Below, one piece after another: positions 7,240 through 16,214 of a stretch of DNA of 56,509 nucleotides; the first letter of the stretch is position 1; the number at the start of each line of letters is the position of its first letter. Below the pieces are notes generated by a model. It saw only the letters and a program-made list of their open reading frames with translations. It searched no databases and was not told where the DNA came from. The position numbers and the translations under genes are program-made. The DNA is taken from NCBI GenBank assembly GCA_905214725.1, contig CAJMNH010000010.1, forward strand, positions 1 through 56,509, given 5' to 3'. The DNA comes from an uncultured bacterium (GTDB lineage Bacteria > Bacteroidota > Bacteroidia > Bacteroidales > Rikenellaceae).

Positions 7240-8886
7240 ATGCTTCGTCGCCTGTCGGTCAGTAACTACATCCTCATCGACGCCCTCGAAATCGAGTTCG
7301 ACGCGCACCTGAACATCATCACGGGTGAGACAGGCGCGGGAAAGTCGATTCTGCTGGGAGCGCTGGGACTGTTGCTGGGCAACAAGAACGAGGGGGCGAC
7401 GCTGCGCGACATGCAGCGCAATTGCGTAATCGAAGGAGTTTTCGACATCGCGGCTTACGGACTGCGCCCCTTCTTCGAGCAAAACGACCTCGACTACGCC
7501 GACGAAGCCTTCGTACGACGCGTCATCACCCCCGCAGGCAAGAGCCGCGCCTACATCAACGACCTGCCGGTACAGCTCGCGCAGCTGCGCGAGTTCGGCG
7601 GCCGGCTCATCGACATCCATTCGCAGCATCAGAACCTCATTCTCGCCTCGGAGGAGTTCCGCGCCGAGGCGCTCGACACCGTAGCGGGAAACGGCGGACT
7701 GCTGGCGAAATACCGCGCCAAATACGGGCGGTTGCAGGAATTGCAGCGCACCTACGCACGGCTGCATGCCGAGGCCGAAGCGGCCCGACGCGACGAGGAG
7801 TGGCTCCGTTATCAGTCGGAGGAGTTGCAGGCCGCCTACCTGCGGACGGGCGAAGTCGCCGAGTTGGAGACGGAGCAGGCCGTGCTGGCCAATGCAGACC
7901 AGATCGGCGAGGCGATCACGATGGTGCGCAACGCATTCGACAATGACGAAATCGGAGTGCTGGCGCAGATCAAGAACGCCGAGGTGGAGATCGGACGGCT
8001 GCGCGACAGCTATCCCCGCGCCGCAGAACTCTCCGAGCGGCTGCGCTCGACGCTCGAAGAGCTCAAAGACATCGCCGCGACGCTCGCCGAGGACGGCGAA
8101 CGCATCGAGACCAATCCCGAACGGTTGCAGAAGGTGGACGACCGCCTCAACGCGCTCTATACGCTCTGTCAGAAACACCGCGTGGCCGACGAAGGCGAAC
8201 TGATTGCGTTGGCCGACCGCTACGCCGCGCAGCTCGACGCCATCACCCACTCCGACGAGGAACTCGCGGCGCTGCAAGCCGGAATCGCCGCCGAACGCAA
8301 CGAGGCCGAGCTGCTGGCATCGGAACTTCACCGCACGCGCGAACAGGCCGCACCCGCCTTCGCCGAACAGATCGTTTCCACGCTCGTTCGGTTGGGAATG
8401 CCCGATGCCCGTTTCGAAGCGGCGGTCGTGGACAACGGCGCGTTGACGCCGAACGGCCGCGACCGGATCGAATTCCGTTTCTCGGCCAATCGCACCGCTC
8501 CGCCCGCCGCCGTCGAACGGATCGCATCGGGCGGCGAGTTGTCGCGCGTCATGCTGGCGCTCAAAGCGTTGCTGGCACGGCGGATGCAGCTGCCGACCAT
8601 TCTTTTCGACGAGATCGACACGGGAGTTTCGGGCCGCATCGCCGATGCGATGGGCGAGATCATCTGTTCGCTGGCGCAGACGATGCAGGTGGTGGACATC
8701 ACCCACCTGCCGCAGGTGGCCTCGAAGGGTTCGACGCATTTCGTCGTCTACAAACGCGACGGCGAAACGCTCATCTCGCGTCTGACGCCCGACGAACGGA
8801 CGACCGAAATCGCCAAGATGCTCTCGGGAAGCGAAGTTACCGAAGCGGCTATGACGCAGGCGCGCATCCTGCTCGGAAAGAACTAA
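7240..8886 (+). CDS. recN: DNA repair protein RecN
   Basis: SMC-like ATPase that organises broken DNA ends in recombinational repair. 548 residues, the usual length. Walker A is GETGAGKS at 29-36. A long Glu/Ala/Arg-rich coiled-coil middle (about 155-400) follows. The ABC signature ASGGELSR is near 428-435 and Walker B ILFDEID near 454-460, followed by TGVSG and the ITHLPQVAS switch. The start lies 4 bases after coaBC, so it is last in the operon and ends at a shared terminator. Confidence 0.96.
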   Translation: MLRRLSVSNYILIDALEIEFDAHLNIITGETGAGKSILLGALGLLLGNKNEGATLRDMQRNCVIEGVFDIAAYGLRPFFEQNDLDYADEAFVRRVITPAGKSRAYINDLPVQLAQLREFGGRLIDIHSQHQNLILASEEFRAEALDTVAGNGGLLAKYRAKYGRLQELQRTYARLHAEAEAARRDEEWLRYQSEELQAAYLRTGEVAELETEQAVLANADQIGEAITMVRNAFDNDEIGVLAQIKNAEVEIGRLRDSYPRAAELSERLRSTLEELKDIAATLAEDGERIETNPERLQKVDDRLNALYTLCQKHRVADEGELIALADRYAAQLDAITHSDEELAALQAGIAAERNEAELLASELHRTREQAAPAFAEQIVSTLVRLGMPDARFEAAVVDNGALTPNGRDRIEFRFSANRTAPPAAVERIASGGELSRVMLALKALLARRMQLPTILFDEIDTGVSGRIADAMGEIICSLAQTMQVVDITHLPQVASKGSTHFVVYKRDGETLISRLTPDERTTEIAKMLSGSEVTEAAMTQARILLGKN

Positions 8887-8903
8887 TTCGAAAACGTAAA
8901 ACG

Positions 8904-8939
8904 AAACGGCATGAGACCTTTACGAGCCTCATGCCGTTT
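8904..8939. terminator. Bidirectional terminator after recN
   Basis: A 12-bp perfect stem (8904-8915 with 8928-8939), 12-base loop, T-rich on the plus side and with AAA/TTT ends for the minus side. It serves convergent recN and the gene ending at 8943. Confidence 0.75.
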
Positions 8940-8942
8940 TTG

Positions 8943-9347
8943 TTATTGTTCCGCGGAGATTTCGGAACCCCGACGAACAGGCGGTCCGACGGTGACGATG
9001 CTGTCCACGATAAACTTCGTAAAGCCCCGCCACGGAAGAGCGCCGAAGTACTCCTTGTAATGCAGTTCGAGCGTGCGGCCCCCTTGCAGCATCAATTCGC
9101 GGGCGAGCTGGGGATTTTCGACCGAAAACTCGAATTCATAGGACTGGATCGATCCGGCCGCCTTGGAGCGGATGCCGGTCTGGATCAACTTCCCCTCATA
9201 GGTCTTGAAGAGAACGCCCTTGTAAACGACATAGTTCAACTCTCCGCTCTTCACGCCCTCGCCGAAGACGAAAAAGAACCGGAAATAGAATAATACGGCC
9301 AACACGACGACAATCGACACCGTGATGATACCCAAATGCTTTTTCAT
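8943..9347 (-). CDS. Conserved membrane-anchored hypothetical protein
   Basis: 134-residue protein with one N-terminal transmembrane helix (about residues 7-28) and a small extracytoplasmic domain of mixed strands. It resembles a short Bacteroidota family with segments such as GELNYVVYKG and LFKTYEGKL, sometimes mislabelled as a dehydrogenase; I see no NAD(P)-binding motif. Function unknown. It is convergent with recN, sharing its terminator, and has its own likely promoter at 9385-9392. Confidence 0.8.
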   Translation of the reverse strand: MKKHLGIITVSIVVVLAVLFYFRFFFVFGEGVKSGELNYVVYKGVLFKTYEGKLIQTGIRSKAAGSIQSYEFEFSVENPQLARELMLQGGRTLELHYKEYFGALPWRGFTKFIVDSIVTVGPPVRRGSEISAEQ

Positions 9348-9384
9348 AGTTTCTTCGTTTCGCCCGCCACGGCAGGCACCGTCA

Positions 9385-9392
9385 CAAAGATA
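9385..9392 (-). promoter_or_regulatory. -7 element of the membrane hypothetical gene
   Basis: Minus-strand TATCTTTG, 38 bases above the start at 9347. No strong -33 seen. Confidence 0.5.
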
Positions 9393-9522
9393 TTCATTTT
9401 ACGCCATTTCCGGTCACCGAAGCCCGAAGATTTCGCTCAAATGAAAAATGACGGGAACCATCTCTGCCGAAACGATCCCCGTTTTCCTTTCCGAGGCGGC
9501 CGTATGCCGGTCGCTACGAGAC

Positions 9523-9774
9523 TTAAAGCGCGTTGACGTGGAGTTGCAGAGCGCCTTTCAGATTGCCCGCCTTGTTCTTGTGGATGATGTTGTGCTTGGC
9601 CAACTTGTCCAGCATCGACGTTACCTTGGGCAGCAACGCTTCGGCAGCGCTCTTCTCGCTGGTACTGCGCAGCGCCTTCACGGCATTACGGGCCGTCTTG
9701 TGATACAGACGGTTGTGCGCACGCTTGGTAAGCGTCTGGCGAATCCGTTTCTTGGATGACTTATGGTTTGCCAT
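9523..9774 (-). CDS. rpsT: Ribosomal protein S20
   Basis: 83-residue basic protein that binds 16S rRNA early in 30S assembly. The N-terminus MANHKSSKKRIRQ and the later RAHNRLYHKTARNAVKAL helix are the family signature. The body is a helical bundle with a Lys/Arg-rich surface and the typical HKNKAGNLKGAL C-terminal block. It lies downstream of tRNA-Glu on the same strand, 194 bases apart, and could share its transcript, since no clear terminator is seen between them. Confidence 0.96.
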   Translation of the reverse strand: MANHKSSKKRIRQTLTKRAHNRLYHKTARNAVKALRSTSEKSAAEALLPKVTSMLDKLAKHNIIHKNKAGNLKGALQLHVNAL

Positions 9775-9968
9775 AATTTCGTTTTTTTATTTATTTCACT
9801 TTTTGTCAATAACCAAATACGGCCGTAGCCGCTCTCGGATAGGTCTCTAAAAACCCGCTCCTGCAACGTCAATCACCCGTAAAGGTCGCCCGACGCCGTT
9901 TCGCCGAATCGGCGGGGTTTCAAGTCGCCTCCCCTCTCCGACGCCGGCGGCCTTGCGGCCTCTCGTTG

Positions 9969-10040
9969 TAGCCCATAGCAGAATCGAACTGCTCTTTCAA
10001 GAATGAAAATCTTGCGTCCTAACCGATAGACGAATGGGCC
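9969..10040 (-). tRNA. tRNA-Glu (TTC)
   Basis: Minus strand. Acceptor arm GGCCCAT pairs with ATGGGCT (first pair G-U); anticodon stem CAAGA/TCTTG around the loop TTTTCAT, anticodon TTC; T-loop TTCGATT. Discriminator A, no encoded CCA. Confidence 0.95.
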
Positions 10041-10081
10041 TACTCGCCGCTATTTCCGCCTCGCGGCGTACTTTAGCGGTG

Positions 10082-10115
10082 CAAAGATAAGCAAAAAAGC
10101 GATCGAAACAAAAAA
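10082..10115 (-). promoter_or_regulatory. tRNA-Glu promoter
   Basis: Minus strand: T-run ending in TTG at 10115-10109, 19-base spacer, TATCTTTG at 10089-10082. About 42 bases above the tRNA. Confidence 0.65.
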
Positions 10116-10207
10116 TGGAATGAAAAAATTGAGAATTTGACAACTTTCCATGTTCAATCGTCAGATAATCAACGCGCTATTCGAACGATCGCAACGCCGC
10201 GAACAAT

Positions 10208-10972
10208 CTACCGCCGTACTGTCACCGTGCGCGTGACGGCGTCGAAGGCCACCGTTCCGCTGTCGAAAAGCCGTTCGATATGGCCGCTGCGGATCATTTC
10301 GTCGGTCGGCAGGAAATACAATTGCGGCGGATCGATCAACGCTACGGCGTCGCACAGCGTAAGGGCGATGTCCAGTTCATGCGTCGAAAAGAGAATGCAC
10401 TTCCCCTCGTCGCGTGCCAGCCGGCGCAGCAGGGTGCACAGCTCGTACCGATTGGGCATATCGAGAAAAGCCGTCGGTTCGTCGAGCAGGATCACCGGCG
10501 TATCCTGCGCCAAGGCGCGCGCGATCATCACGCGCTGCGCCTCGCCGTCCGACAGACGATCCATCGGTTTCGCGGCGAAATCGCTCATTCCCACCAACGC
10601 CAAGGCCCGGTCGACGATCGCGCAGTCTTCGGGCCGGAGCCGCCCCAGCCAGTCGGTATAGGGCGCGCGCCCCAACCCTACCACATCGCGGCTGGCAAGA
10701 TTGGCGATACGCACCTTCTCGGTTGTGACGAAACTCACGACCTGCGAGAGTTCATGCGCCGGCGTCGCGCTCAGCGAACGGCCGCAAAGCCGGATCTCGC
10801 CCGACAGCGGCGCTTCGAGGCCCGCTATGGCCCGCAAAAGCGTGCTCTTTCCCGTGCCGTTGCGGCCCAGCAAAGCGACAAGCTGCCCGCCGCCGATGGC
10901 GGCCGTGACCTGCTCCAACAGCACCCGACGGCCATATCCGATGGCGATATCCCGCAATTCGACGTGTGTCAT
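10208..10972 (-). CDS. FecE/BtuD-type ABC transporter ATPase
   Basis: ATP-hydrolysing subunit of an importer for iron-siderophore, haem or cobalamin, at the inner face of the inner membrane. 254 residues. Walker A GRNGTGKST at 36-44, signature LSDGEAQR at 139-146 (Asp for the usual second Gly), Walker B VILLDE at 159-164, and the switch His in FSTHELDIA. Its start overlaps the permease stop by 4 bases (ATGA type), so the two are co-translated. No substrate-binding protein or TonB receptor is next to them. Confidence 0.92.
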   Translation of the reverse strand: MTHVELRDIAIGYGRRVLLEQVTAAIGGGQLVALLGRNGTGKSTLLRAIAGLEAPLSGEIRLCGRSLSATPAHELSQVVSFVTTEKVRIANLASRDVVGLGRAPYTDWLGRLRPEDCAIVDRALALVGMSDFAAKPMDRLSDGEAQRVMIARALAQDTPVILLDEPTAFLDMPNRYELCTLLRRLARDEGKCILFSTHELDIALTLCDAVALIDPPQLYFLPTDEMIRSGHIERLFDSGTVAFDAVTRTVTVRR

Positions 10973-11985
10973 ACGATATTCTTATTACGCACCACCACCC
11001 ATACCACGATCGGAATGCCCATCAGCGCCGTAAGCGTATTGACCGGCAGGGCCAACTGTTTCGAGCAGAGGTCGCAGACAAGCAGCATCGCCGCGCCGAG
11101 CAGCATCGAGGCAGGCATCAGCACGCGGTGGTCGGCGCTCGCGAAGAGCATCCGCGCCAAATGCGGCACGGCCAACCCCACGAATCCGATCGGGCCGCAG
11201 AAAGCCGTCACCGTACCCGACAGCAGCGTCGTGGCCAGAAAAATCAGCGTGCGCGTACGTCCGACGTTCAATCCCATCGTGCGGGCGTAACGTTCGCCCA
11301 GCAACAGAAGATTCAGCGGTTTGAGAACTGCGAGCGTCAGCCCCACGCCGACCGCCGCGGCCGGCACGAGCAGCGTCAGCTGCGGGGTCGTCACGTCGCC
11401 GAGCGATCCCATCGTCCAGACAACGAACGATTTGAGCGCCGCCTCGTTGCTCATGTATTGGAGGATTTCGACGAGCGCTCCCACGGCCGATCCGAACATC
11501 ATGCCCAAGATCAGAATGACCATGATATCCTTGATGCGCCGGCTGACGGCCATAATCAAGAGCAGGATCAACGCCGATCCGATCCATGCGGCGCCCGCCG
11601 TACCGACGCTCGCCAACAGCGAATGTCCGGCAATACCTACGAGCGGAGCGCCCAAGAGAAACAACGCCACGCCGAGGCTCGCGCCCGAACTGATTCCCAG
11701 CACGAAAGGCCCTGCCAACGGATTGCGGAAAAGGGTTTGCATCAGCAGGCCGCTGGCCGCAAGCGAGCCCCCCGCCAGCACGGCGACCACAGCTTTGATC
11801 AACCTGATTTTGAGAATGATATCACGGGACATCGGATCGCACGGCCCGCCCGTCAGCAACGCCCACACCTCGCGGCCGCCCACACCGACCGATCCCGACG
11901 TGAGATCGCACACAAAGAGTACGACGACGGCGATCGTGAGCAGGCCGAAAAGAATTCCCCTGCGGATTTCGAGGGAGGCGTTCAC
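10969..11985 (-). CDS. FecCD-family ABC transporter permease
   Basis: 338-residue inner-membrane permease with about ten transmembrane helices, of the FecCD/BtuC family that imports iron chelates, haem or vitamin B12. The conserved segments are GGSLAASGLLMQ, the RNPLAGPFVLGISSGASLG block (about residues 92-110) and, near the C-terminus, FCGPIGFVGLAVPHLAR with the coupling helix that docks the ATPase. It is first in a two-gene operon with the ATPase and is divergent from tRNA-Pro. Substrate cannot be assigned; family members in Bacteroidota are most often cobalamin or siderophore systems. Confidence 0.92.
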   Translation of the reverse strand: MNASLEIRRGILFGLLTIAVVVLFVCDLTSGSVGVGGREVWALLTGGPCDPMSRDIILKIRLIKAVVAVLAGGSLAASGLLMQTLFRNPLAGPFVLGISSGASLGVALFLLGAPLVGIAGHSLLASVGTAGAAWIGSALILLLIMAVSRRIKDIMVILILGMMFGSAVGALVEILQYMSNEAALKSFVVWTMGSLGDVTTPQLTLLVPAAAVGVGLTLAVLKPLNLLLLGERYARTMGLNVGRTRTLIFLATTLLSGTVTAFCGPIGFVGLAVPHLARMLFASADHRVLMPASMLLGAAMLLVCDLCSKQLALPVNTLTALMGIPIVVWVVVRNKNIV

Positions 11986-12005
11986 TTTTTATAAAATTCT
12001 TCAGA

Positions 12006-12013
12006 CAAAAGTA
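12006..12013 (-). promoter_or_regulatory. -7 element of the ABC transporter operon
   Basis: Minus-strand TACTTTTG, 21 bases above the permease start. Its upstream part overlaps the divergent tRNA-Pro promoter. Confidence 0.55.
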
Positions 12014-12034
12014 GTAAATATTTCAGAAAATAGT

Positions 12035-12042
12035 TATCTTTG
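12035..12042 (+). promoter_or_regulatory. -7 element of tRNA-Pro
   Basis: TATCTTTG, 38 bases above the tRNA start. -33 is weak. Confidence 0.55.
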
Positions 12043-12080
12043 CACCGCAAAACCGGTTCACGGTTTGTACCACACACCAT

Positions 12081-12158
12081 CGGGGTGTAGCTCAGCCCGG
12101 TTAGAGTACACGTCTGGGGGGCGTGTTGTCGCAAGTTCGAATCTTGTCACCCCGACCA
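12081..12158 (+). tRNA. tRNA-Pro (GGG)
   Basis: Acceptor CGGGGTG pairs with CACCCCG; anticodon stem CACGT/GCGTG encloses the loop CTGGGGG, anticodon GGG. T-arm GCAAGTTCGAATCTTGT. CCA is encoded at 12156-12158, unlike tRNA-Glu above. Confidence 0.95.
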
Positions 12159-12171
12159 AAAATTTTCCCCG

Positions 12172-12202
12172 AAAGCCTCTGCAAAAGCAGGGGCTTTACT
12201 TT
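12172..12202 (+). terminator. Terminator of tRNA-Pro
   Basis: 11-bp stem (12172-12182 with 12187-12197, one G-U), AAAA loop, then ACTTTTT. Confidence 0.75.
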
Positions 12203-12285
12203 TTGAATAAAACGCATATTGTCTGCGTTTTACGCATTGCATCCGGCTTTTGCAAACAGCTCCTGCTAAGAAGGGCGACGAACGA

Positions 12286-12317
12286 CAAAAAGGGGCAGAG
12301 TCCGAAAACTCCGCCCC
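12286..12317 (-). terminator. Terminator of the large coiled-coil lipoprotein gene
   Basis: 10-bp stem (12292-12301 with 12308-12317, one G-U) 36 bases after the stop, followed on the minus strand by TTTTT (12291-12287). Confidence 0.75.
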
Positions 12318-12352
12318 GAATTTCCTCCGTTTCGTACGGAGAGAGACAATTC

Positions 12353-15300
12353 CTATTTAAGAATCTTGTAGGTAACCTTACCGCTCTTCACGGCCCACGG
12401 ATAGGCCACCTCGACATGGATCGTCACGTCGATATCCTTCTGCAACGAAAGGTTATTGAGATTCGAGAAGACGATCTGACCGGTTGTCCGATCGATCTGC
12501 ACGTAGCTACCGAGCGCCGACGAAGCGTCGAATCCGTTGTCGGCATAGGTGATCGACGTGCTGACAACGCGGATCGCATCCAGTCCGAAGACAACGGCAT
12601 CGTTGGGACGAACGCCTGCTGCGAAACCGTTGGTGTCGTCGCCCGTAATCCACGGATCGGCCAGCGTCGCGTCATGATCGATCAATTCATAACCTTTGCC
12701 GTCGTCGGCATCGCGTACGTCGTGCAGCGAAAGCACCTGACAGATATTCTTCGTATAGGTCGCCTCGGCCGTGCGGGTGGGAATCTCGACGATCTCCGCC
12801 TGCGTAAACGAACGGATCGGGTCGAACTTGTTGACTACATACGATGTATAATCATTCACGGCTTTGAAGGCGTTGCTGATGACGATGCCGTCGATCGAAA
12901 GCGTACCGGCCACAGGCACAGATTCGTTGCGACCGTAATACGAAAGTTTGTTAGCCACGATCTCGATGCCGTCGTGGGCAGGTGCCGTCGCGGGAATCTC
13001 GTAAGCGAAGACGAGCTTCTGCGCGGCGATCTCATCGGCCGATACCGACACCCACGCACCCTGCGCATCCTTCTTGACGATCGTGAAGGCGGATTCCAGA
13101 TCGACGTCGGCCACCGAGAAGTTCGTGATCGCACTCGATGTAATTTTCGGCGTCCAAAGGCCCTTCACATCCGACTGCCACTTGCCGTCCTTGTTATATA
13201 CCCAAGCGTCGACATGCTGTGCGGCATAGGCAGGAATCTCGACCTTTGCTTCGCCCTTGACATGGATCGGAAGACCGTAGTTGGGGATAAGTTCCGTGTC
13301 GAAGACAAACGTATCGGCGTCGGTTTCGACATCGGTGCGGTTGACCTGCATGTAGGAGGTCATCTTACCGTCGTTGAGTACGGCGATGCGGGTGATCCCT
13401 GCGGGATTCGTACCGTCGACGAACCAGAAGTTCTTCTCCAACGTCCGCTCGCCGCAGACAGCCTTGTAGAAGACGTTGGCACTGTTGGGCGAGCCGCCCT
13501 GATACTCGCGGTTGAGCGACGAGGCCAGCTCGGCGGCATCCGCGAAGTGATCCTTCACCTGCTTGTAGAGCTCTTCGGCGACGGCGCTCTTCTCGGCGAC
13601 GAAAAGCTCTTCGGTCGCATCGTATGCAAGCGTAGCGGCGGGAAGCGTATATTCGATCTTCTCGGGCAGCGCGACGAATTCGGCCGTGAAGGCGAGCGTC
13701 ACCTGAATGTTCTCGAATTCGCTCGACGCCTCGACGGCGTAGCTCTTGCCGAAGGTGTAACCCGAAACGCGCAGCGTATACCCCTTCTCGGCGTCGTAAG
13801 CCACAGGAATCACGTTCACGTTCCCATCGACGGCCTCAGTGGGTTTGCCGTCCGCATCGAGTTCGACGGCTTTCACTACGGCGCTGCCGCCGGCATTCCA
13901 ATAGGTCACGATATTTTCGCCCGTGATGTCGGCGGGAAGGGTCGAAGCGGCGACCTTGAGTGTGAACTCCCGCTCCGAACCGTCATACTCGCCGCCGGTG
14001 TTGTAAACCGTCCAGAAATCGGAGTACGTCCAATAGTATTTCAGCAGATCGAGCGTCACGCCGCGCTTGGTCTTGACGATGGTCACACGACTGTTGAAAG
14101 TCGGATTCAACTCGCTGTATGCGGCAGCGACGGTATAGGCGTGCTCGGTAAGCAGATAGTTGTTGCGCGTCGTCTTATCGACGGCGATCAGCCTGACCGT
14201 CTCGTCGCAGAGGTCGGCGGCAGCGTCCGCAACCTCGAAATTACCCTTGTCGACCGACTCGAACGCCGTGCCGTCGGCCTTGAACGCCGTGCTCGCGCAG
14301 GCGGCGACGGGCGCTTCGAAGGCATAGCCCATGCCGGCGAGTTTTTCGAGGTCATAGTAGGCTTCGCCGTCGGTAAACCAGAGTTTGTAGCCTTTCATCA
14401 ACTCGACGACCTGATCGGTATCGTCGTAAGGAATCTCGTAAGCGACTTCGTCGCCCGCCTCGCATAATTTGTCGGCATCGATCGAACCGTCCTCCTTGGC
14501 AGGAGCCAGCACGACGGCCTTCACCTCGGCGCGCGCCGGCGTGAGGTTCACGTAATCAGAAACCACATTGGCCGAATAGTCGTTTTCAGTCTCCTTGTCG
14601 TAAGCCTTCTGCACGCGCAGCGCAACGCTGTACGAAACCTTGCCCGAGAAGAAGTCGGGTGCGAAATCCGCGGGACGCACCGTCACGACGAAGCGGCCGT
14701 TGCCCGTCTCGTCGGCAGCCAACGCCTCGATATTCAGCGCGGGAACGGCGGCGCGGGTCTTCACCTGCTCCATCTCCAGCGAGAACATTGCGGGGTCGGC
14801 AGTCCAAACGGCAACGAGCTGTGCGGCGGCCTCGACAGGGGTGACGCGGAAGGTCATCTCGACCGTACCGTTCGCCAGCAGAACGGGGTCTTCGCCTTCG
14901 GGAACATAGTAGAGCGCGTTGACCGAAGCCTTGTGATCGTCGTAAGCCGGAACATAGACGAGGCTCTGGATACGGCTCAGCAATCGATCGACATCCAACC
15001 GCAGGCCGTCGATCAGGTTCTTCAGATCCTGCATCGTCCCCTTGTATTCGCCTGCCACACTCGAAATCGCACCGGCGATGGCTTCGTTGATCGCTCCGCC
15101 GTTGGCAAGCGCCTTATCGATGCAATCCGCCACACCGGAGGTGAAAGCGGCATTCGACGCATCGTATTTGATCTCGGCGTTTTCGAGCGCTTCGAGCCGG
15201 CTCTTGATGTTGGCCAGCGAACCGTCGGCGTCGGGGTTGCCGTTGAGCGCGTCGATCTGTCCCTGCAAATCCTGAATCTCGAGATCGAGCGCGTCCTTCG

Positions 15301-16009
15301 CGACAAAATTATACCCCGCCAGAATCGGCTTCATCGCTTCGCCCAACGAGTTTTTCATCGCCTCCTCACTCTTGCGGATAGCCTCCTGCATGGCCTGCAA
15401 CGTCGGATAGTCGGCCAGATCGGCAGTAGTCACATAACCTTCGAGCGTCGAAGCGAGCCCTGAGGCCGAAACATAGTTGACCTTGATCTCGTTGAGTAAC
15501 TGCGACAGACCTTCGACCGTCGCTTTGGTGGCATACGTCGCCTCCGCGTCGCTTTTGAGCAGATAACCGGCAAGCGACTGCTCCACTTCATCGAGCTTTT
15601 TCTTCAGATCGGAGCCGGCGCTTTCCAACGCGGCGATCCGCGTCTCCAGTTTCGTCTTTTCGGTCTGGAGCGTCTCGATCTGCGACTTCAGCGCCGCCAC
15701 GTCCGATGCGGACGCCGTCTGAGACAGCCGCTCCTGCAACGTCCCGATTTCGTCGGCCTGAGCGGCGGCTTTGCTCTGCAATGCCTCAATCTCGCTCTTC
15801 AGGCTCGAATCGACCCCTTTCAACTGGTCGACTGCGCTTTGCAGAGATTGCATCTGCTTCTCCACAGAGGCGATCTGCCCCGTCGTCAGCTCGTCGATCC
15901 GGTTGTTCAGACTCGTGATATCGTCATCGTAGTCCTTACAACCGACTCCGGCTACCATTGTTCCGATAAAGAACAACGATAGGAGTTTACGCAAAAATTG
16001 TTTTTTCAT
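12353..16009 (-). CDS. Giant coiled-coil surface lipoprotein (PL29 N-terminal type)
   Basis: 1218-residue protein. Lipoprotein signal peptide with lipobox VAGVGC (Cys24) followed by KDYDDD, an acidic patch of the sort that directs lipoproteins to the cell surface in Bacteroidota. Residues 30-160 are a heptad-rich coiled coil (repeated Leu with Gln, Lys, Glu), extending in weaker form to about 370. From about 375 on the protein is beta-strand rich in several repeated units, probably an extended stalk or adhesin-like array. The start CKDYDDDI with following coils resembles proteins labelled PL29 N-terminal domain; I see no lyase catalytic domain. Its role is unknown, perhaps adhesion or surface layer. 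It faces an XRE regulator across a region with a palindrome and back-to-back promoters. Confidence 0.85.
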   Translation of the reverse strand: MKKQFLRKLLSLFFIGTMVAGVGCKDYDDDITSLNNRIDELTTGQIASVEKQMQSLQSAVDQLKGVDSSLKSEIEALQSKAAAQADEIGTLQERLSQTASASDVAALKSQIETLQTEKTKLETRIAALESAGSDLKKKLDEVEQSLAGYLLKSDAEATYATKATVEGLSQLLNEIKVNYVSASGLASTLEGYVTTADLADYPTLQAMQEAIRKSEEAMKNSLGEAMKPILAGYNFVAKDALDLEIQDLQGQIDALNGNPDADGSLANIKSRLEALENAEIKYDASNAAFTSGVADCIDKALANGGAINEAIAGAISSVAGEYKGTMQDLKNLIDGLRLDVDRLLSRIQSLVYVPAYDDHKASVNALYYVPEGEDPVLLANGTVEMTFRVTPVEAAAQLVAVWTADPAMFSLEMEQVKTRAAVPALNIEALAADETGNGRFVVTVRPADFAPDFFSGKVSYSVALRVQKAYDKETENDYSANVVSDYVNLTPARAEVKAVVLAPAKEDGSIDADKLCEAGDEVAYEIPYDDTDQVVELMKGYKLWFTDGEAYYDLEKLAGMGYAFEAPVAACASTAFKADGTAFESVDKGNFEVADAAADLCDETVRLIAVDKTTRNNYLLTEHAYTVAAAYSELNPTFNSRVTIVKTKRGVTLDLLKYYWTYSDFWTVYNTGGEYDGSEREFTLKVAASTLPADITGENIVTYWNAGGSAVVKAVELDADGKPTEAVDGNVNVIPVAYDAEKGYTLRVSGYTFGKSYAVEASSEFENIQVTLAFTAEFVALPEKIEYTLPAATLAYDATEELFVAEKSAVAEELYKQVKDHFADAAELASSLNREYQGGSPNSANVFYKAVCGERTLEKNFWFVDGTNPAGITRIAVLNDGKMTSYMQVNRTDVETDADTFVFDTELIPNYGLPIHVKGEAKVEIPAYAAQHVDAWVYNKDGKWQSDVKGLWTPKITSSAITNFSVADVDLESAFTIVKKDAQGAWVSVSADEIAAQKLVFAYEIPATAPAHDGIEIVANKLSYYGRNESVPVAGTLSIDGIVISNAFKAVNDYTSYVVNKFDPIRSFTQAEIVEIPTRTAEATYTKNICQVLSLHDVRDADDGKGYELIDHDATLADPWITGDDTNGFAAGVRPNDAVVFGLDAIRVVSTSITYADNGFDASSALGSYVQIDRTTGQIVFSNLNNLSLQKDIDVTIHVEVAYPWAVKSGKVTYKILK

Positions 16010-16137
16010 AATGAAGGAATTAAAGATGTTTTTTAAATGGTTAAAACTTCGTGTCTTTTCGATCTCTTTTTACTGATTCTATGATAGTTATAATTACCCA
16101 CTTACAAGGTTTAACAGATACTTCCGTCGAATTGTTA

Positions 16138-16153
16138 GTATCATATATGATAC
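16138..16153. promoter_or_regulatory. 16-bp perfect palindrome, candidate operator
   Basis: GTATCATATATGATAC reads the same on both strands. It lies just downstream of the minus-strand -7 element at 16162-16169, over the expected lipoprotein transcription start, and 62 bases before the XRE gene. Such a site could let the XRE protein repress the lipoprotein and itself; this is inferred from position. Confidence 0.55.
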
Positions 16154-16160
16154 GCGTGAT

Positions 16161-16193
16161 GCAAAGATATATGAAAATCTTTGCAATACAAAA
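16161..16193. promoter_or_regulatory. Back-to-back promoters of lipoprotein and XRE gene
   Basis: Minus strand: GTTTTG at 16193-16189, 19-base spacer, TATCTTTG at 16169-16162. Plus strand: AATCTTTG at 16176-16183. The two -7 elements form an 8-bp inverted repeat (16161-16168 with 16177-16184), so the regulation of the two genes is physically linked. Confidence 0.55.
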
Positions 16194-16214
16194 CTTTTCG
16201 TAAAATTTTTCGGG

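Noticed and set aside
7138..8739. 533-codon minus-strand frame
   Set aside because: Antisense shadow of recN and coaBC, which have clear motifs on the plus strand.
12081..12158. tRNA-Pro as an integration site of a mobile element
   Set aside because: No integrase and no duplicated tRNA end seen nearby.
11321..14467. A 1048-codon open frame on the plus strand
   Set aside because: It is the antisense of the giant lipoprotein gene and the FecCD permease; it crosses tRNA-Pro and its composition is Arg/Val/Ile-rich with no domain.
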